The position numbers and the translations under genes are program-made. Source: an uncultured Eubacteriales bacterium (GTDB taxonomy: Bacteria; Bacillota; Clostridia; Oscillospirales; CAG-272). From it: DNA of 64,000 nt. Positions 31,504 through 41,032 of this stretch are shown piece after piece. Numbering within the stretch: position 1 is the first letter of the stretch; each line of letters begins with the position of its first letter. The stretch lies in contig CAKRYT010000006.1 of assembly GCA_934432675.1 (NCBI GenBank), positions 1 to 64,000 on the forward strand, read 5' to 3'. The notes below the pieces were generated by a model. The model saw only the letters and a list, made by a program, of their open reading frames with translations, had not been told where the DNA came from and ran no database searches.

Positions 31504-32831
31504 TGCAGGCGCTCCGCCAATGGGCGAAGAATTTCGCCCTCTCCTTCTACTCGCATAAGGAGACCCGGCGCGCGGGGCGGGGCGGGTATACGACCGTGTT
31601 CCTCTCCTTTATGCTGACGCTGGTCCTCTTGGTGTTCGGCGTGTTCGCGGCGGATACGATCCCGTTCGGCGTTCACTACCGCCATGCGGATGATTACCGT
31701 GCCTTCATCGCCCATGCCCTCGGCGGGGAGGATCTCTCCCGGCGCATCACGCTCACGCTGACGGACGGTAAACTTTCGGCGACCGATCCTGCGAGCGGTG
31801 AACCGGTGCGGATCGACACCATGGCGGATGCCGATGCTGCCGCCGTTTATGCGAGCGGCAATATCCAGCTGGTCGTCGATACCCGCGCGGCAGACGCGCT
31901 CGACGACTTCGAGCCGTACTATCTCGCGAATGACGGCACCGGGCAGGAAATCACGCCGGACGAGTATGACACGCTTTCGGATGTGGCAAAACGCAATTTC
32001 GACGCCAAGATCCGTTACACGGGGCGGGAGCTGATCCTGACCGACGCACTGACGGAAACCTATCGGACCTATCTCACCGGTGCCGCACCCGACGCGCTCG
32101 CGAAACTGGATGAGAGCCGCGGCACGGACGGCGAGGAGGCCTACCGCCTCAGTGTTTATCGGCTGTATGTGAAGACGCGTTACCCGGTGGTCTCCTCCTA
32201 TGAGAGCTCCTCGGAGGTGCCGCTCCTGCGCAACTTTTACATGTACAATTATGTGAACAACGGTAAAACGACCGACTATCTGATGTTCTTCTCGGACGCG
32301 GTGGTCGGTGCGTTCCACACAAACGGCGGGCACGCCGTTTCCTACTACGGGTTTTATAAAGCGGAGACCCGCACGGTCCTTGCCGGTACGGAGACCGCGG
32401 AGGCGGCAGGGAAAGCCGCCTGCGACTTCGTGCATGACTGCTTCTATGAAGCGGCGCCGTTCTACCTCTATATGTGGCTGACGGGCTTCATGCAAATGAT
32501 GATTTACCTTTTGATTATGCCGTTGGCGCTGGCACTGCTGCTGTCCGCGCTGATGCGCGTGACGGGAGCGGACCCGCAGCACGGCTTCGGGGTGGCTCTG
32601 AAGGAGGTCGGCTCCTGGATGTGGCAGGCGGCGCTCCTGACAGCCGTTGCTGTCCTGTTACTCGGCTTCACCTTGCCGCGTCGGCTGCTCCAGCCCGTGT
32701 CGCTGCTCGTGCTGTTTGCCATCCTGCTCGGGCGCGGTCTCATCTGCCTTTTGCACACGCGGCGGCATCCTGAGACGCCTCCCCCTGCAGTTGTAAAACA
32801 TTATGTACCTGATGAGGATGAAGAAGAATGA
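31503..32831 (+). CDS. membrane protein of fructan locus, function unknown
   Basis: This 442-residue protein is not recognised with certainty. One N-terminal TM helix (about 30-50, VFLSFMLTLVLLVFGVFAAD) is followed by an external region of about 260 residues. Three or four TM helices then lie at about 320-350, 375-395 and 398-420, with an acidic C-terminus. The layout resembles DUF1189-type proteins that occur beside maltose and other sugar ABC genes. The gene overlaps the ATPase stop by one base and the fructokinase start by four, so it is coupled to both. A role in transporter control or sugar sensing is inference. Confidence 0.7.
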   Translation: MQALRQWAKNFALSFYSHKETRRAGRGGYTTVFLSFMLTLVLLVFGVFAADTIPFGVHYRHADDYRAFIAHALGGEDLSRRITLTLTDGKLSATDPASGEPVRIDTMADADAAAVYASGNIQLVVDTRAADALDDFEPYYLANDGTGQEITPDEYDTLSDVAKRNFDAKIRYTGRELILTDALTETYRTYLTGAAPDALAKLDESRGTDGEEAYRLSVYRLYVKTRYPVVSSYESSSEVPLLRNFYMYNYVNNGKTTDYLMFFSDAVVGAFHTNGGHAVSYYGFYKAETRTVLAGTETAEAAGKAACDFVHDCFYEAAPFYLYMWLTGFMQMMIYLLIMPLALALLLSALMRVTGADPQHGFGVALKEVGSWMWQAALLTAVAVLLLGFTLPRRLLQPVSLLVLFAILLGRGLICLLHTRRHPETPPPAVVKHYVPDEDEEE

Positions 32832-33742
32832 TACTTTGTGTTGGCGAGATACTTGCGGATATGGTCGGCTCCGTCCGGGACGGAACGGTCTTTTATGAAA
32901 GGAAAGCGGGCGGTGCGCCCTTCAATGTGGCGTGTGCGGCAGTGCAGTTCGGGGCGAGGGCGTCCTTCGTAGGCAGCGTCGGGGATGACCTCATCGGTCG
33001 CTTCCTCAATGCGTATGCCCATCGCCGTGGGCTGGAGACCTGCCTCATCCGCACGGACCCCCGGCGCAATACCACGCTCGCTTTCGTCGAGCTGAACGAA
33101 AGCGGTGACCGCTCCTTCTGCTTCTACCGCCACGGCACGGCAGACTATTATCTGCCGGAGATCCCGGAGGAGCTGCTCGCGGGAGCAAGCATCGTCCATA
33201 TCGGCTCGCTCATGCTCTCGACGGCGGAGGGGCTTGCTTACGCCCGGGTGCTGGCGAACACGGCACATCGGCGCGGAATCCCCGTCAGTTTTGACGTCAA
33301 CTACCGCTCGGATATCTTCCGCGATGAGGAGACGGCGGTGGCGACATACCGCCAGCTGCTCGGGCTCGTCGACATCGTGAAATTCTCCGATGACGAAGTC
33401 CGTATCTTCACCGAGGAATACCTGCAACGGGGACTCGGGGACAAGCTGGTTTTCGTCACGCTCGGAAAGAACGGCGCCGAATGGCGCTATCGCGGCGAAA
33501 CCCATCGCCTGCCGACCATCAACCTGAAGCCGGTGGATACCACCGGGGCGGGCGACGCATTCTATGCCGGCGTCCTCTCCCGCCTGGACGGCAAGCCCCT
33601 GGCAACCCTGACGGGCGACACGCTGGATGAGGCGCTCCGCTTCGGCAACGTCACAGGCGCGCTCAACACCCTGGGGCACGGCGCGATCGACTGCCTGCCG
33701 ACGCTCCCGGAGATCGAAAACGCACTCAGGTTCTATCGGTAA
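32828..33742 (+). CDS. fructokinase (PfkB family carbohydrate kinase)
   Basis: This 304-residue cytosolic kinase most likely phosphorylates fructose to fructose-6-phosphate with ATP. The first strand CVGEILADM and GGAPFNVACAAVQFGA (substrate lid) are typical of ScrK-type fructokinases. The PfkB signature DTTGAGDAFYAGVL carries the catalytic Asp and anion hole. The gene sits in a GH32/ABC locus and overlaps its upstream neighbour by ATGA, which supports fructose as substrate. A 2-keto-3-deoxygluconate kinase reading is possible by sequence alone but does not fit the context. A hairpin follows. Confidence 0.88.
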   Translation: MILCVGEILADMVGSVRDGTVFYERKAGGAPFNVACAAVQFGARASFVGSVGDDLIGRFLNAYAHRRGLETCLIRTDPRRNTTLAFVELNESGDRSFCFYRHGTADYYLPEIPEELLAGASIVHIGSLMLSTAEGLAYARVLANTAHRRGIPVSFDVNYRSDIFRDEETAVATYRQLLGLVDIVKFSDDEVRIFTEEYLQRGLGDKLVFVTLGKNGAEWRYRGETHRLPTINLKPVDTTGAGDAFYAGVLSRLDGKPLATLTGDTLDEALRFGNVTGALNTLGHGAIDCLPTLPEIENALRFYR

Positions 33743-33755
33743 TATCGGTTCAGCG

Positions 33756-33806
33756 ACATCCCGGCTTCCGGGATGTGCTTTTGGCACAAAAATGGAAACG
33801 ATTCCG
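33756..33806 (+). promoter_or_regulatory. hairpin then operator upstream of GH32
   Basis: ACATCCCGG/CCGGGATGT (33756-33776) followed by GCTTTTGG looks like a partial terminator. TGGAAACGATTCCG (33793-33806) repeats 13 of the 14 central bases of the 29992 operator. No clear -35/-10 pair was found between it and the gene. Confidence 0.6.
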
Positions 33807-33840
33807 CGGTGCGCATACCGCGGAGCACAGGAGACGGTTT

Positions 33841-36800
33841 ATGCAAACAGGAGAACGGAGCAAGGGAAAAGCACTCGGGAGGATTCTGCTCCCGGTTTTC
33901 GCGGTACTGCTGTTCGGTATTCTCATCGGAGCGTCATTGTTCAGCGCCCGCGCCGCGGGGGAAGCAATGGAGTCGGAGAGCGACGGCTTCCGCCTCGCGG
34001 ATAAGACCTTTACCGCTGCCGACAGCTTTGTATACAGCGCCGACGTGCGGTTTACGGACGGGCAGGCGGCAGGACTGGTTTTCGGCGCGGAGGAGAGTGC
34101 GCATTACTGGGTGTTCAACATCGACCGCAAGGACAACCGCGTGAAGCTCATGTACTTCGCACCGGACGGGGCGGGAGACATGGCCGCACAGGTCCTGCGG
34201 GAGGCCCCCTTTATCGGGACAGACACCATGACCGACGCCGACCGGGTGCTCGTAAACCCCAAGGTCGCGGCGCTCGACAGCGTGCATCTGAAAGTGATCG
34301 TCACACCGGGTGCGGACGGTGCGGTGTACGCAGAGTTCTACGCCGACGGCATCCGCCGTTTCCGCACCACCTATACGGATGACGACGTCATCGACCTGAA
34401 CACGCTCGCGGCGGGCGTCACCTATCTGGGCGGCGCGCTCGGCTACAATACATACGCCTCCCGCGTGACGTTTGAGGACGTCGCGGTCGGCAAGAGCGAC
34501 TACACCTACTATACCGAGCTCTACCGTCAGCAATATCACTTCTCGCAGTTTGCTCACTGGAACAACGACCCGAACGGGCTGGTGTACTACGACGGCTATT
34601 ACCATCTGTATTATCAGCAGCATCCGTACAGCAACTATTGGAGCGATATGTACTGGGGCCACGCGCGCAGTCGCGATCTGCTCCACTGGGAGCTCCTGCC
34701 GATCTGCCTTTTCCCGAACGAGGGGACCGAGGGGCTCGGAGAGGGGAACGGCTACGCCTGGTCGGGCTCCGCCATGGTATATCACCGCGGCACGTCGGCG
34801 GCGGTGGACGCCGAAAACTGGTTCCCGAGGGGGAACGGCGACGGGCTGATGATCTTCTACACCCGTGACGGCGCGAGACAGGACCAGGTGATCGCCACCT
34901 CGGATGACGGCGGCTTCAGCTGGACGCGCCGGGTGCTGATTCCGCAGGTGACAGCCACCTCCTCGATCGGCATCACGGACGGCAAGACGGATTGCCGCGA
35001 CCCGAAGGTCTTTCCGATCGAAAAAGACGCAGGCGGGAACACGACCCGCTGGGGCATGGTGCTGACCGGGCAGGCGACCAATCGCATCTGGTTCTTGAAG
35101 TCCACCGACCTCCTCCACTGGGAGTATGCGGGCGGCTTCACCATGTACCGGCCCGAATGTCCGGACGTCGCCACCCTGACGCTCTCCGGCACCTCCTACG
35201 AGGTCATGACCTTTACCGCCCGTAAGTACATCGTCGGGCATATCCGCTACAACACGGAGAACGGGCAGATCGAGCTGTCCGATCCGGACGGCACCGTCAT
35301 CACGGACGGCGATGCGTATGCGAAGACCATGGACTTCGGCCCCGATTCCTATGCGACGCAGACATATTTCATCGACGACAGGACGAGCGCTTATTTCGGC
35401 AAGACGGTATCCGTCAGCTGGTTCAGCGGGGTTCCGGGCGCTGCCGAAACCCTTGAGGGCGGCGCTCTCGCCGCGGCGCGCGGCAGATGGAACGGCGGCG
35501 GCTTCACCATCCCCGTGGTATGGGGGCTCAAGGACGAAAACGGCGTACTGCTTCTGACGCAGACGCCCATCACGCGGGATTCGGCGGACTTTTCGGCGCT
35601 CCGCACCGAGTTGCTCCGTAAGAGCCACCTGACGCTGAACGCCGATGCGCAGAACCCGCTCGCCGGTGTGGCAGGGCGTGCGCTCGAGATCGCGCTGACG
35701 CTAGACAACCCGTCGGGGGCACCGATCGCCATCCGCGTTAACATGAACGCAAAGGAATATGTGGAGATCGGCTGGACGGCGAAGACCGGCTATTACGTCG
35801 ATCGCAGCCACGCGGGCGACGCGGGGCTTAACCTCGGCAACTACGCGGCGAAGTTTACGAGCGGCGCCGTGGACAGCCGGCGGCAGTCTTTCTACATCCT
35901 GGTTGACCAGGGCGGCGTGGAGGTCTTCTGCGAGGACTTCTCCCGACCGTTCTACCTGCTGGCGTTCTCCTCTCCTTATGCGACGGGGGCATCGCTCTCG
36001 GTCGGGGGCGAGGTGACGGTCGAGGAAATGACGGTGAACCGGGTCGCGGGCGTCTGGCGCGACGGCAGTGTGACCGATGAAACGGTGCTGTACGTCGACC
36101 GCACGGACGTGAAGCTGGACCGGACGCTGACGACCTCCTGCGACGTGCTCGGCTACACCGCCTCCGGCGCGGACATCACATGGGAGATCGTGTCCGGCGA
36201 CGAGTACATCACCCTCATGAGAACCGACGAGGGCGTTACCGTCACGTCGAAAGCCAAAGGGACTGCGGTCGTGCGCGCCACCTCCGGGAACGCGAGCCGG
36301 GACATCACCGTCACGGTCTCGGACGGCTCGATTGAGACCGACCTGCCCATCGTACCGGACGGCAGGTATTCCGGCAGCTGGTACTTCACGGAGGCAGGGC
36401 TCGTCGGGGAAACGACCGCCGGTGACGGCTTTCTGCTCCTCGGTGCGAGCGGCTCCGATTTCATCTACACCGCATCGCTCGATATGGGCTCCGGTGCGGC
36501 GGCGGCGCTGGTATTCCGCGCCAAAGCGGATATGAGCGACTACCTGATCGCGAACTACGATAAGAACGGTAACGTCGTAAAGCTCTGGTCACCGCGCGGC
36601 GAGATCGCGCGCGTCGAGGTCGGCGGCGTGAATGCCTCCGCACTGGTGCTGAAGGTCCGGGCGAACGGCAGAAATATCCGCATTTACCTGAACGGGAATG
36701 AGGTCATCAACACAACCATCGGCGAGGAGGAGCCGACCGAGGGGCTGTTCGGGCTGAATGTCTGCGCGACCCGCGCGGTCTTCCGGTCTCTGACCCTCTT

Positions 36801-37485
36801 TGAGGAGGCGATGACATGGAACGGCGGCGTGCTCGCCGTCCGCGGCGACGTCAGCCAGACGGTCTGGCGTCTCTCCAACCGCACCCTCGGGAATACCGCC
36901 GTCAGCCCGAACTTCTACACGTCGGACGGGCGGACCCTCACTATCTCGCCAGAGTACCTTGCAAGCCTGCCGGTCGGCGTTTATGCCTTTACGGCGGTCG
37001 GGACGATGTCGTCCTATGACTTCACCGTCACGGTGACGGAACCGCAGCATACCCCCCTCGCAGACAACGCCTCGGCAGAGGCGGGCACCAATCTGACCGT
37101 CAGCCTCGGCGGCAGGAGACCCGCGACCGTCCTGCTCGACGGCGCCCCGCTCCCGGCGGAGGCGTACACCGTCAGGGGCGACCTACTGACGGTGTCAGCG
37201 GCGTATCTCACGGCAGGGGAGCACACGCTCACGTTGGACGACGAGAGCATCTCCATCCGCATCTACCCGGGTGCGACGACCACCGTCGGGGCGAAAAAGG
37301 ATCACTCCACGCCCGGCACCGATAAAACCGGCGGCGCCAGGGTCGGTCTTATCGTCGGGCTCGCCGTCGGCGGGGCGGCCCTCGTCGCCGGCGGGGCGGT
37401 CGCCGTGACCCTCCTTATCAAGAAGAAGAAACGCACGCAGACGTCGGCGTCGGATACCGACGGAGAACCCGAAGAAAAAGAATGA
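33841..37485 (+). CDS. surface GH32 fructan hydrolase, multidomain
   Basis: This 1214-residue enzyme should cut inulin or levan outside the cell. An N-terminal signal/anchor helix (about 15-38) leads to a LamG-like domain (40-215). The GH32 five-blade propeller follows: nucleophile Asp243 in WNNDPNG, Asp387 in CRDPK (transition-state stabiliser) and acid/base Glu439 in RPECPDV. The GH32 C-terminal sandwich (about 560-740), Ig-like and LamG-like modules come next, with a TM helix (GLIVGLAVGGAALVAGG) and KKKKR stop near the C-terminus. It is therefore tethered to the membrane, not sortase-anchored. The start follows AGGAG. Exo or endo action cannot be told. Confidence 0.92.
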   Translation: MQTGERSKGKALGRILLPVFAVLLFGILIGASLFSARAAGEAMESESDGFRLADKTFTAADSFVYSADVRFTDGQAAGLVFGAEESAHYWVFNIDRKDNRVKLMYFAPDGAGDMAAQVLREAPFIGTDTMTDADRVLVNPKVAALDSVHLKVIVTPGADGAVYAEFYADGIRRFRTTYTDDDVIDLNTLAAGVTYLGGALGYNTYASRVTFEDVAVGKSDYTYYTELYRQQYHFSQFAHWNNDPNGLVYYDGYYHLYYQQHPYSNYWSDMYWGHARSRDLLHWELLPICLFPNEGTEGLGEGNGYAWSGSAMVYHRGTSAAVDAENWFPRGNGDGLMIFYTRDGARQDQVIATSDDGGFSWTRRVLIPQVTATSSIGITDGKTDCRDPKVFPIEKDAGGNTTRWGMVLTGQATNRIWFLKSTDLLHWEYAGGFTMYRPECPDVATLTLSGTSYEVMTFTARKYIVGHIRYNTENGQIELSDPDGTVITDGDAYAKTMDFGPDSYATQTYFIDDRTSAYFGKTVSVSWFSGVPGAAETLEGGALAAARGRWNGGGFTIPVVWGLKDENGVLLLTQTPITRDSADFSALRTELLRKSHLTLNADAQNPLAGVAGRALEIALTLDNPSGAPIAIRVNMNAKEYVEIGWTAKTGYYVDRSHAGDAGLNLGNYAAKFTSGAVDSRRQSFYILVDQGGVEVFCEDFSRPFYLLAFSSPYATGASLSVGGEVTVEEMTVNRVAGVWRDGSVTDETVLYVDRTDVKLDRTLTTSCDVLGYTASGADITWEIVSGDEYITLMRTDEGVTVTSKAKGTAVVRATSGNASRDITVTVSDGSIETDLPIVPDGRYSGSWYFTEAGLVGETTAGDGFLLLGASGSDFIYTASLDMGSGAAAALVFRAKADMSDYLIANYDKNGNVVKLWSPRGEIARVEVGGVNASALVLKVRANGRNIRIYLNGNEVINTTIGEEEPTEGLFGLNVCATRAVFRSLTLFEEAMTWNGGVLAVRGDVSQTVWRLSNRTLGNTAVSPNFYTSDGRTLTISPEYLASLPVGVYAFTAVGTMSSYDFTVTVTEPQHTPLADNASAEAGTNLTVSLGGRRPATVLLDGAPLPAEAYTVRGDLLTVSAAYLTAGEHTLTLDDESISIRIYPGATTTVGAKKDHSTPGTDKTGGARVGLIVGLAVGGAALVAGGAVAVTLLIKKKKRTQTSASDTDGEPEEKE

Positions 37486-37520
37486 GATATTCGTAAGCCT
37501 CTGAGAAAGGAAACGACAAC

Positions 37521-38498
37521 ATGGCAATTACCATATCGGATGTGGCGAAATATGCGGGAGTCGGCATCGGTACCGTTTCACGCGTGATCAACGACGATAA
37601 GAGCGTTAACGAGGATACCCGCGAGCGCGTCAAACGCGCGATCGAGACCCTGGAGTACCGACCCAACCGCATGGCATCGCGCCTGCGGCGGAACGAGACG
37701 AAAATCCTCGCCTTAATGGTGCCGATCATCGACCACCCGTTCTTCGCGAAGCTCGCGTATTACATCGACGATGAAGCGGACAAGTACGGATATTCCGTTC
37801 TCCTCGTCTCCTCGCAGCAGCGGGTGTGGAAGGAGAAGGACATCATCGAGCGGATCAAGCACCGCGAGGTGGACGGGGCAGTGTTCGTGACGCATTACGC
37901 GCACGACGAGCAGGACCTCAGGAACTGCCCGATCGTCTCCCTCGACCGGCGGTTCGGCGCCGATATCCCGTATGTGACCTCCAACAACTATGAAGCCACC
38001 GCCCACGCGCTCGAATATCTGATGGAGCGCGGTTGCCGGCGCATTGGCTATATCGGATCCCGCCCGATCGTCGCGTCGGAGGTCATGGAGAGGGAGCGCG
38101 CCTATCTCGAAACGATGGCGGCGCACGGCAGGGAGACCTACCTCGTCGATGAGCTGATCCAGCACGGCGACGAGGGCGAGGTGGCGAGCGCCTTTCTGGA
38201 CCGGTACCCCGATCTTGACGGCGTTTTCGCCTCCGGCTATTCCATGGCGCAGGCGTTCTACTCAAAAGCCATCGCCCGCGGCATCGACATCCCGGGGCAG
38301 CTGCAGCTGATTGCCTATGACGGCGCTTTCAGCCAGTGGAACTGGCAGGAGGGGCGCATCATCACCTGTGTGGAACAGCCGATCGAGCAGATGGGGCGCG
38401 CGCTCGTGCGGATGCTGCTCGCCAAGATCCACGGCGAGCCCACCGAGGAGCGGGTCGTTTTCGATACCTGCTTCCGGATCGGCAGCACCACACGGTAA
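37521..38498 (+). CDS. LacI family transcriptional regulator
   Basis: This 325-residue repressor-type protein has an N-terminal helix-turn-helix (TISDVAKYAGVGIGTVSRVI), a hinge (YRPNRMASRLR) and a periplasmic-binding-like effector domain. It lies between the first GH32 gene and the transporter genes, so it probably controls this locus in response to a fructo-oligosaccharide, sucrose or fructose. The sites at 29992 and 33793 are the natural candidate operators, although the same sequence also fits CcpA. The start follows GAGAAAGGAAACG. Confidence 0.92.
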   Translation: MAITISDVAKYAGVGIGTVSRVINDDKSVNEDTRERVKRAIETLEYRPNRMASRLRRNETKILALMVPIIDHPFFAKLAYYIDDEADKYGYSVLLVSSQQRVWKEKDIIERIKHREVDGAVFVTHYAHDEQDLRNCPIVSLDRRFGADIPYVTSNNYEATAHALEYLMERGCRRIGYIGSRPIVASEVMERERAYLETMAAHGRETYLVDELIQHGDEGEVASAFLDRYPDLDGVFASGYSMAQAFYSKAIARGIDIPGQLQLIAYDGAFSQWNWQEGRIITCVEQPIEQMGRALVRMLLAKIHGEPTEERVVFDTCFRIGSTTR

Positions 38499-38613
38499 TA
38501 GGGCACGGAACGCGTGACAGCCGCCCGGCACCCACTGAAAATGTCTGTTATGCACGGCGCCCCGCCGGGTGCCCGTGCCGGGAACAAATTGCAAACACAA
38601 AGGAGAACTTGAA

Positions 38614-39948
38614 ATGAAAAGAATCTTTACAGCGCTGATGGCGCTCCTCGTCGTGATGTCCTTCGCTGTGACCTTCGTCGCCTGCGATACGGGAATCGAC
38701 ACCGGTAACGATACCAAGCCGCCGGTCACCGATAAGGACGGGAACACGGTCATCTCCATCATGGTGCACGTGGACCGTCAGTCCGCAGAGGGGAAGGCGT
38801 ACCAGAAGCGCATCGACGCGTTCAACGTTGCCCACGCCGAGCAGAAGATCAAGGCGACCATCACGTTCAAGGCGCGCACGACGGGTGCGTCTTCTTATGA
38901 AGCAGAATTGTTAGGTTTGCGTGTTGATGGTACGCTCCCTGATATCATCACATTTGATGCTCCGAACTGCGCGAACTATGCATATGACGAACTGCTCGCC
39001 GACATTTCGAGTCTGATCCCCGCCGACGTGCAGAGCGACTTCTATTCGCTCAACACCTATAACGGAAAACTCTACGGGCTCCCGATCCAGGAATCCAGCG
39101 CCGGCTTCTACTATAACAAAAAGCTGTTCGCCGCCGCCGGGATCGACGTCTCCGCCTACACGGTGGAGAACCCGTGGACGTTCGGGCAGTTCAAGGAAGT
39201 CTGCGCGAAGCTGAAGAATTATCTCGGGGACGGGAAAGCCGTTGATATGCGTCTCGATGCCACCAAGGACGAGACGGCGACCTACCTCCTTTACCCGTTC
39301 ATCTATGCGGCGGGCGGCAGTTTCACCTCCGCCGATGGCTTCACGGCAGACGGGTACCTGAACTCGGCGGCGTCCAAGGACGGCTTCCGCTTCCTGCGTG
39401 ACCTGGTGGACGCCGGTTATACCTCGAATGCCATCGGCGCGACCGATTTCTTCACCGGTAAGGTGGGGATGTACCTGTCCTCCGGCTGGACGATCCCCGA
39501 CCTCGATAACAAGTACAAGGATACCTTCGCCTCCCGTGACGACTGGGGTCTGCTCCCGTACCCGAAGGGGACGACCGCCGCGAGCGCAACGGGCAGCTGG
39601 TCGTTCGGTATCACGAACAACGGGAAAGCCGATAAGACCCCGGCGGCAGAGCTGCTCCTGTGGATGACCTCCGTCGAGAGCTCCAAGGCGATCACCGACG
39701 CGACGGGCATGATTCCCGCACGCAAGTCCGTCGAGACCAACTACAAGGCGGGCGACCCGGAATACACGCTCATGAAGCAGCTGGAGCTCAGCGGCGTGGC
39801 GCGTCCCGCAACGGTCGCGTACCCCGACTTCTCGACCGCTTTCAGCCAGATCATCTATCAGATCTCGACCGGCTCCGTTGACGATTTCATGCGGACCATC
39901 GACGCCCAGACGTCGAAACTTCAGCGTGAGATGAACAACAAGAACTGA
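38614..39948 (+). CDS. sugar ABC transporter substrate-binding lipoprotein
   Basis: This 444-residue extracellular binding protein of the MalE-like cluster should capture fructo-oligosaccharides for the permeases at 40057 and 41033. Lipobox FVAC (Cys24) anchors it. Marks are DIITFDAPNCANYAYDELLAD, YGLPIQESSAGFYYNKKLFA and the GKVGMYLSSGW element. AAAGGAG precedes the start. Around 38895-38965 the codons are clearly more AT-rich (TTG TTA GGT TTG) than in the rest of the gene. A strong hairpin separates it from the permease genes. Confidence 0.92.
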   Translation: MKRIFTALMALLVVMSFAVTFVACDTGIDTGNDTKPPVTDKDGNTVISIMVHVDRQSAEGKAYQKRIDAFNVAHAEQKIKATITFKARTTGASSYEAELLGLRVDGTLPDIITFDAPNCANYAYDELLADISSLIPADVQSDFYSLNTYNGKLYGLPIQESSAGFYYNKKLFAAAGIDVSAYTVENPWTFGQFKEVCAKLKNYLGDGKAVDMRLDATKDETATYLLYPFIYAAGGSFTSADGFTADGYLNSAASKDGFRFLRDLVDAGYTSNAIGATDFFTGKVGMYLSSGWTIPDLDNKYKDTFASRDDWGLLPYPKGTTAASATGSWSFGITNNGKADKTPAAELLLWMTSVESSKAITDATGMIPARKSVETNYKAGDPEYTLMKQLELSGVARPATVAYPDFSTAFSQIIYQISTGSVDDFMRTIDAQTSKLQREMNNKN

Positions 39949-39956
39949 CCCCGTTC

Positions 39957-39988
39957 ATGCCTCCCCCCGCGCGGCGGGGGTGAGGCAT
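39957..39988 (+). promoter_or_regulatory. intercistronic hairpin after binding-protein gene
   Basis: ATGCCTC-CCCCGC pairs with GCGGGGGTGAGGCAT with no U tract. It would protect the upstream mRNA end and help make binding protein in excess over permeases. Confidence 0.6.
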
Positions 39989-40056
39989 CCTATGGCTGCC
40001 GCGCCCGCATGAGGGCAGGCGGCGACAAAAAGTGATTGTCAGGCAGGAGATGCTTT

Positions 40057-41031
40057 ATGTTACTCTCGACTCTCATCATCGCGCTTGTGTTCGCGGCGGT
40101 GTTCCTCGCCATTTTCGCGGTGGATATATACCGCTCGAAGCACGGCAACGGGCATTATACCGTCCGCGCGTCCGTGACGGCGTACCTGATGCTGCTCCCC
40201 GCTGTGGTCATGGCGTTCCTCTTTATTCTGCTCCCGATCCTCTATTCGCTCGGCTACTCGTTCACAAAGTTCAATCTGACGCGTCCCTGGACCATGAACG
40301 ACTTTGCCGGTATCGCGAACTTCAAGCGGGCGTTTGAGGAGATCCGCGACCACGGGATGCTGTATCACGCCATCCTCAATACGCTGAAATTCGTCATTGG
40401 CGTCGTGCCGCTCCAGATCGGGCTGGCGCTCGGGCTCGCCGTGTTCGTCAACCGGAAGAAACCGGGGGTAAAGATCTTCAAGGTCTGCTTCTTCGCTCCG
40501 GTCGTGATTTCCCTGAGCGTCACGTCCTACCTGTGGCTCTCGATCCTCTCGCCCTCCGAGACGGGGTTGCTCAATTCCTTTCTCGGCATCTTCGGCGTGG
40601 CGCCGCACGACTGGCTCCGCGACCCGAAGACCGCGATGCTGTGGATTGTGATCCTGAGCGCCTGGCAGGGGTGCGGCTACCAGATGCTGATTTTCCTGTC
40701 GGGATTGACGAATATCCGCTCCGACCTCTATGAGGCGGCGTCGCTCGACGGTGCCGGCGCGTGGCAGAAGTTCCTGCACGTGACCTGCCCCGGGCTGCGA
40801 TCCACGTTTGTCTTCATTCTCGTGACGGTGTTCATCGGTGCCTGCCGCGTGATGGTACAGCCCATGCTCATGACAGGGTACCAGGAGCATACCGTCACAC
40901 TCAGTTACTTTATGTACTATATCGGCTATACCAACCGTTCGGTCGGTTATTCTTCCGCGATTGCCCTTATGATGACGGTCGTTATCGGTACGATCACCTA
41001 CATTCAACGCCGCGCGCTAAAGGAGAAATAA
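40057..41031 (+). CDS. sugar ABC transporter permease (MalF-like)
   Basis: This 324-residue membrane permease has one extra N-terminal helix and six core helices. The ATPase-coupling EAA loop is seen in YEAASLDGAGAWQKFLHVTCP. It pairs with the permease at 41033, the binding protein at 38614 and the ATPase at 30082 to form one importer. The start follows CAGGAG; a seven-residue longer GTG start is less likely. Only one base separates its stop from the next ATG. Confidence 0.94.
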   Translation: MLLSTLIIALVFAAVFLAIFAVDIYRSKHGNGHYTVRASVTAYLMLLPAVVMAFLFILLPILYSLGYSFTKFNLTRPWTMNDFAGIANFKRAFEEIRDHGMLYHAILNTLKFVIGVVPLQIGLALGLAVFVNRKKPGVKIFKVCFFAPVVISLSVTSYLWLSILSPSETGLLNSFLGIFGVAPHDWLRDPKTAMLWIVILSAWQGCGYQMLIFLSGLTNIRSDLYEAASLDGAGAWQKFLHVTCPGLRSTFVFILVTVFIGACRVMVQPMLMTGYQEHTVTLSYFMYYIGYTNRSVGYSSAIALMMTVVIGTITYIQRRALKEK

Positions 41032-41032
41032 G

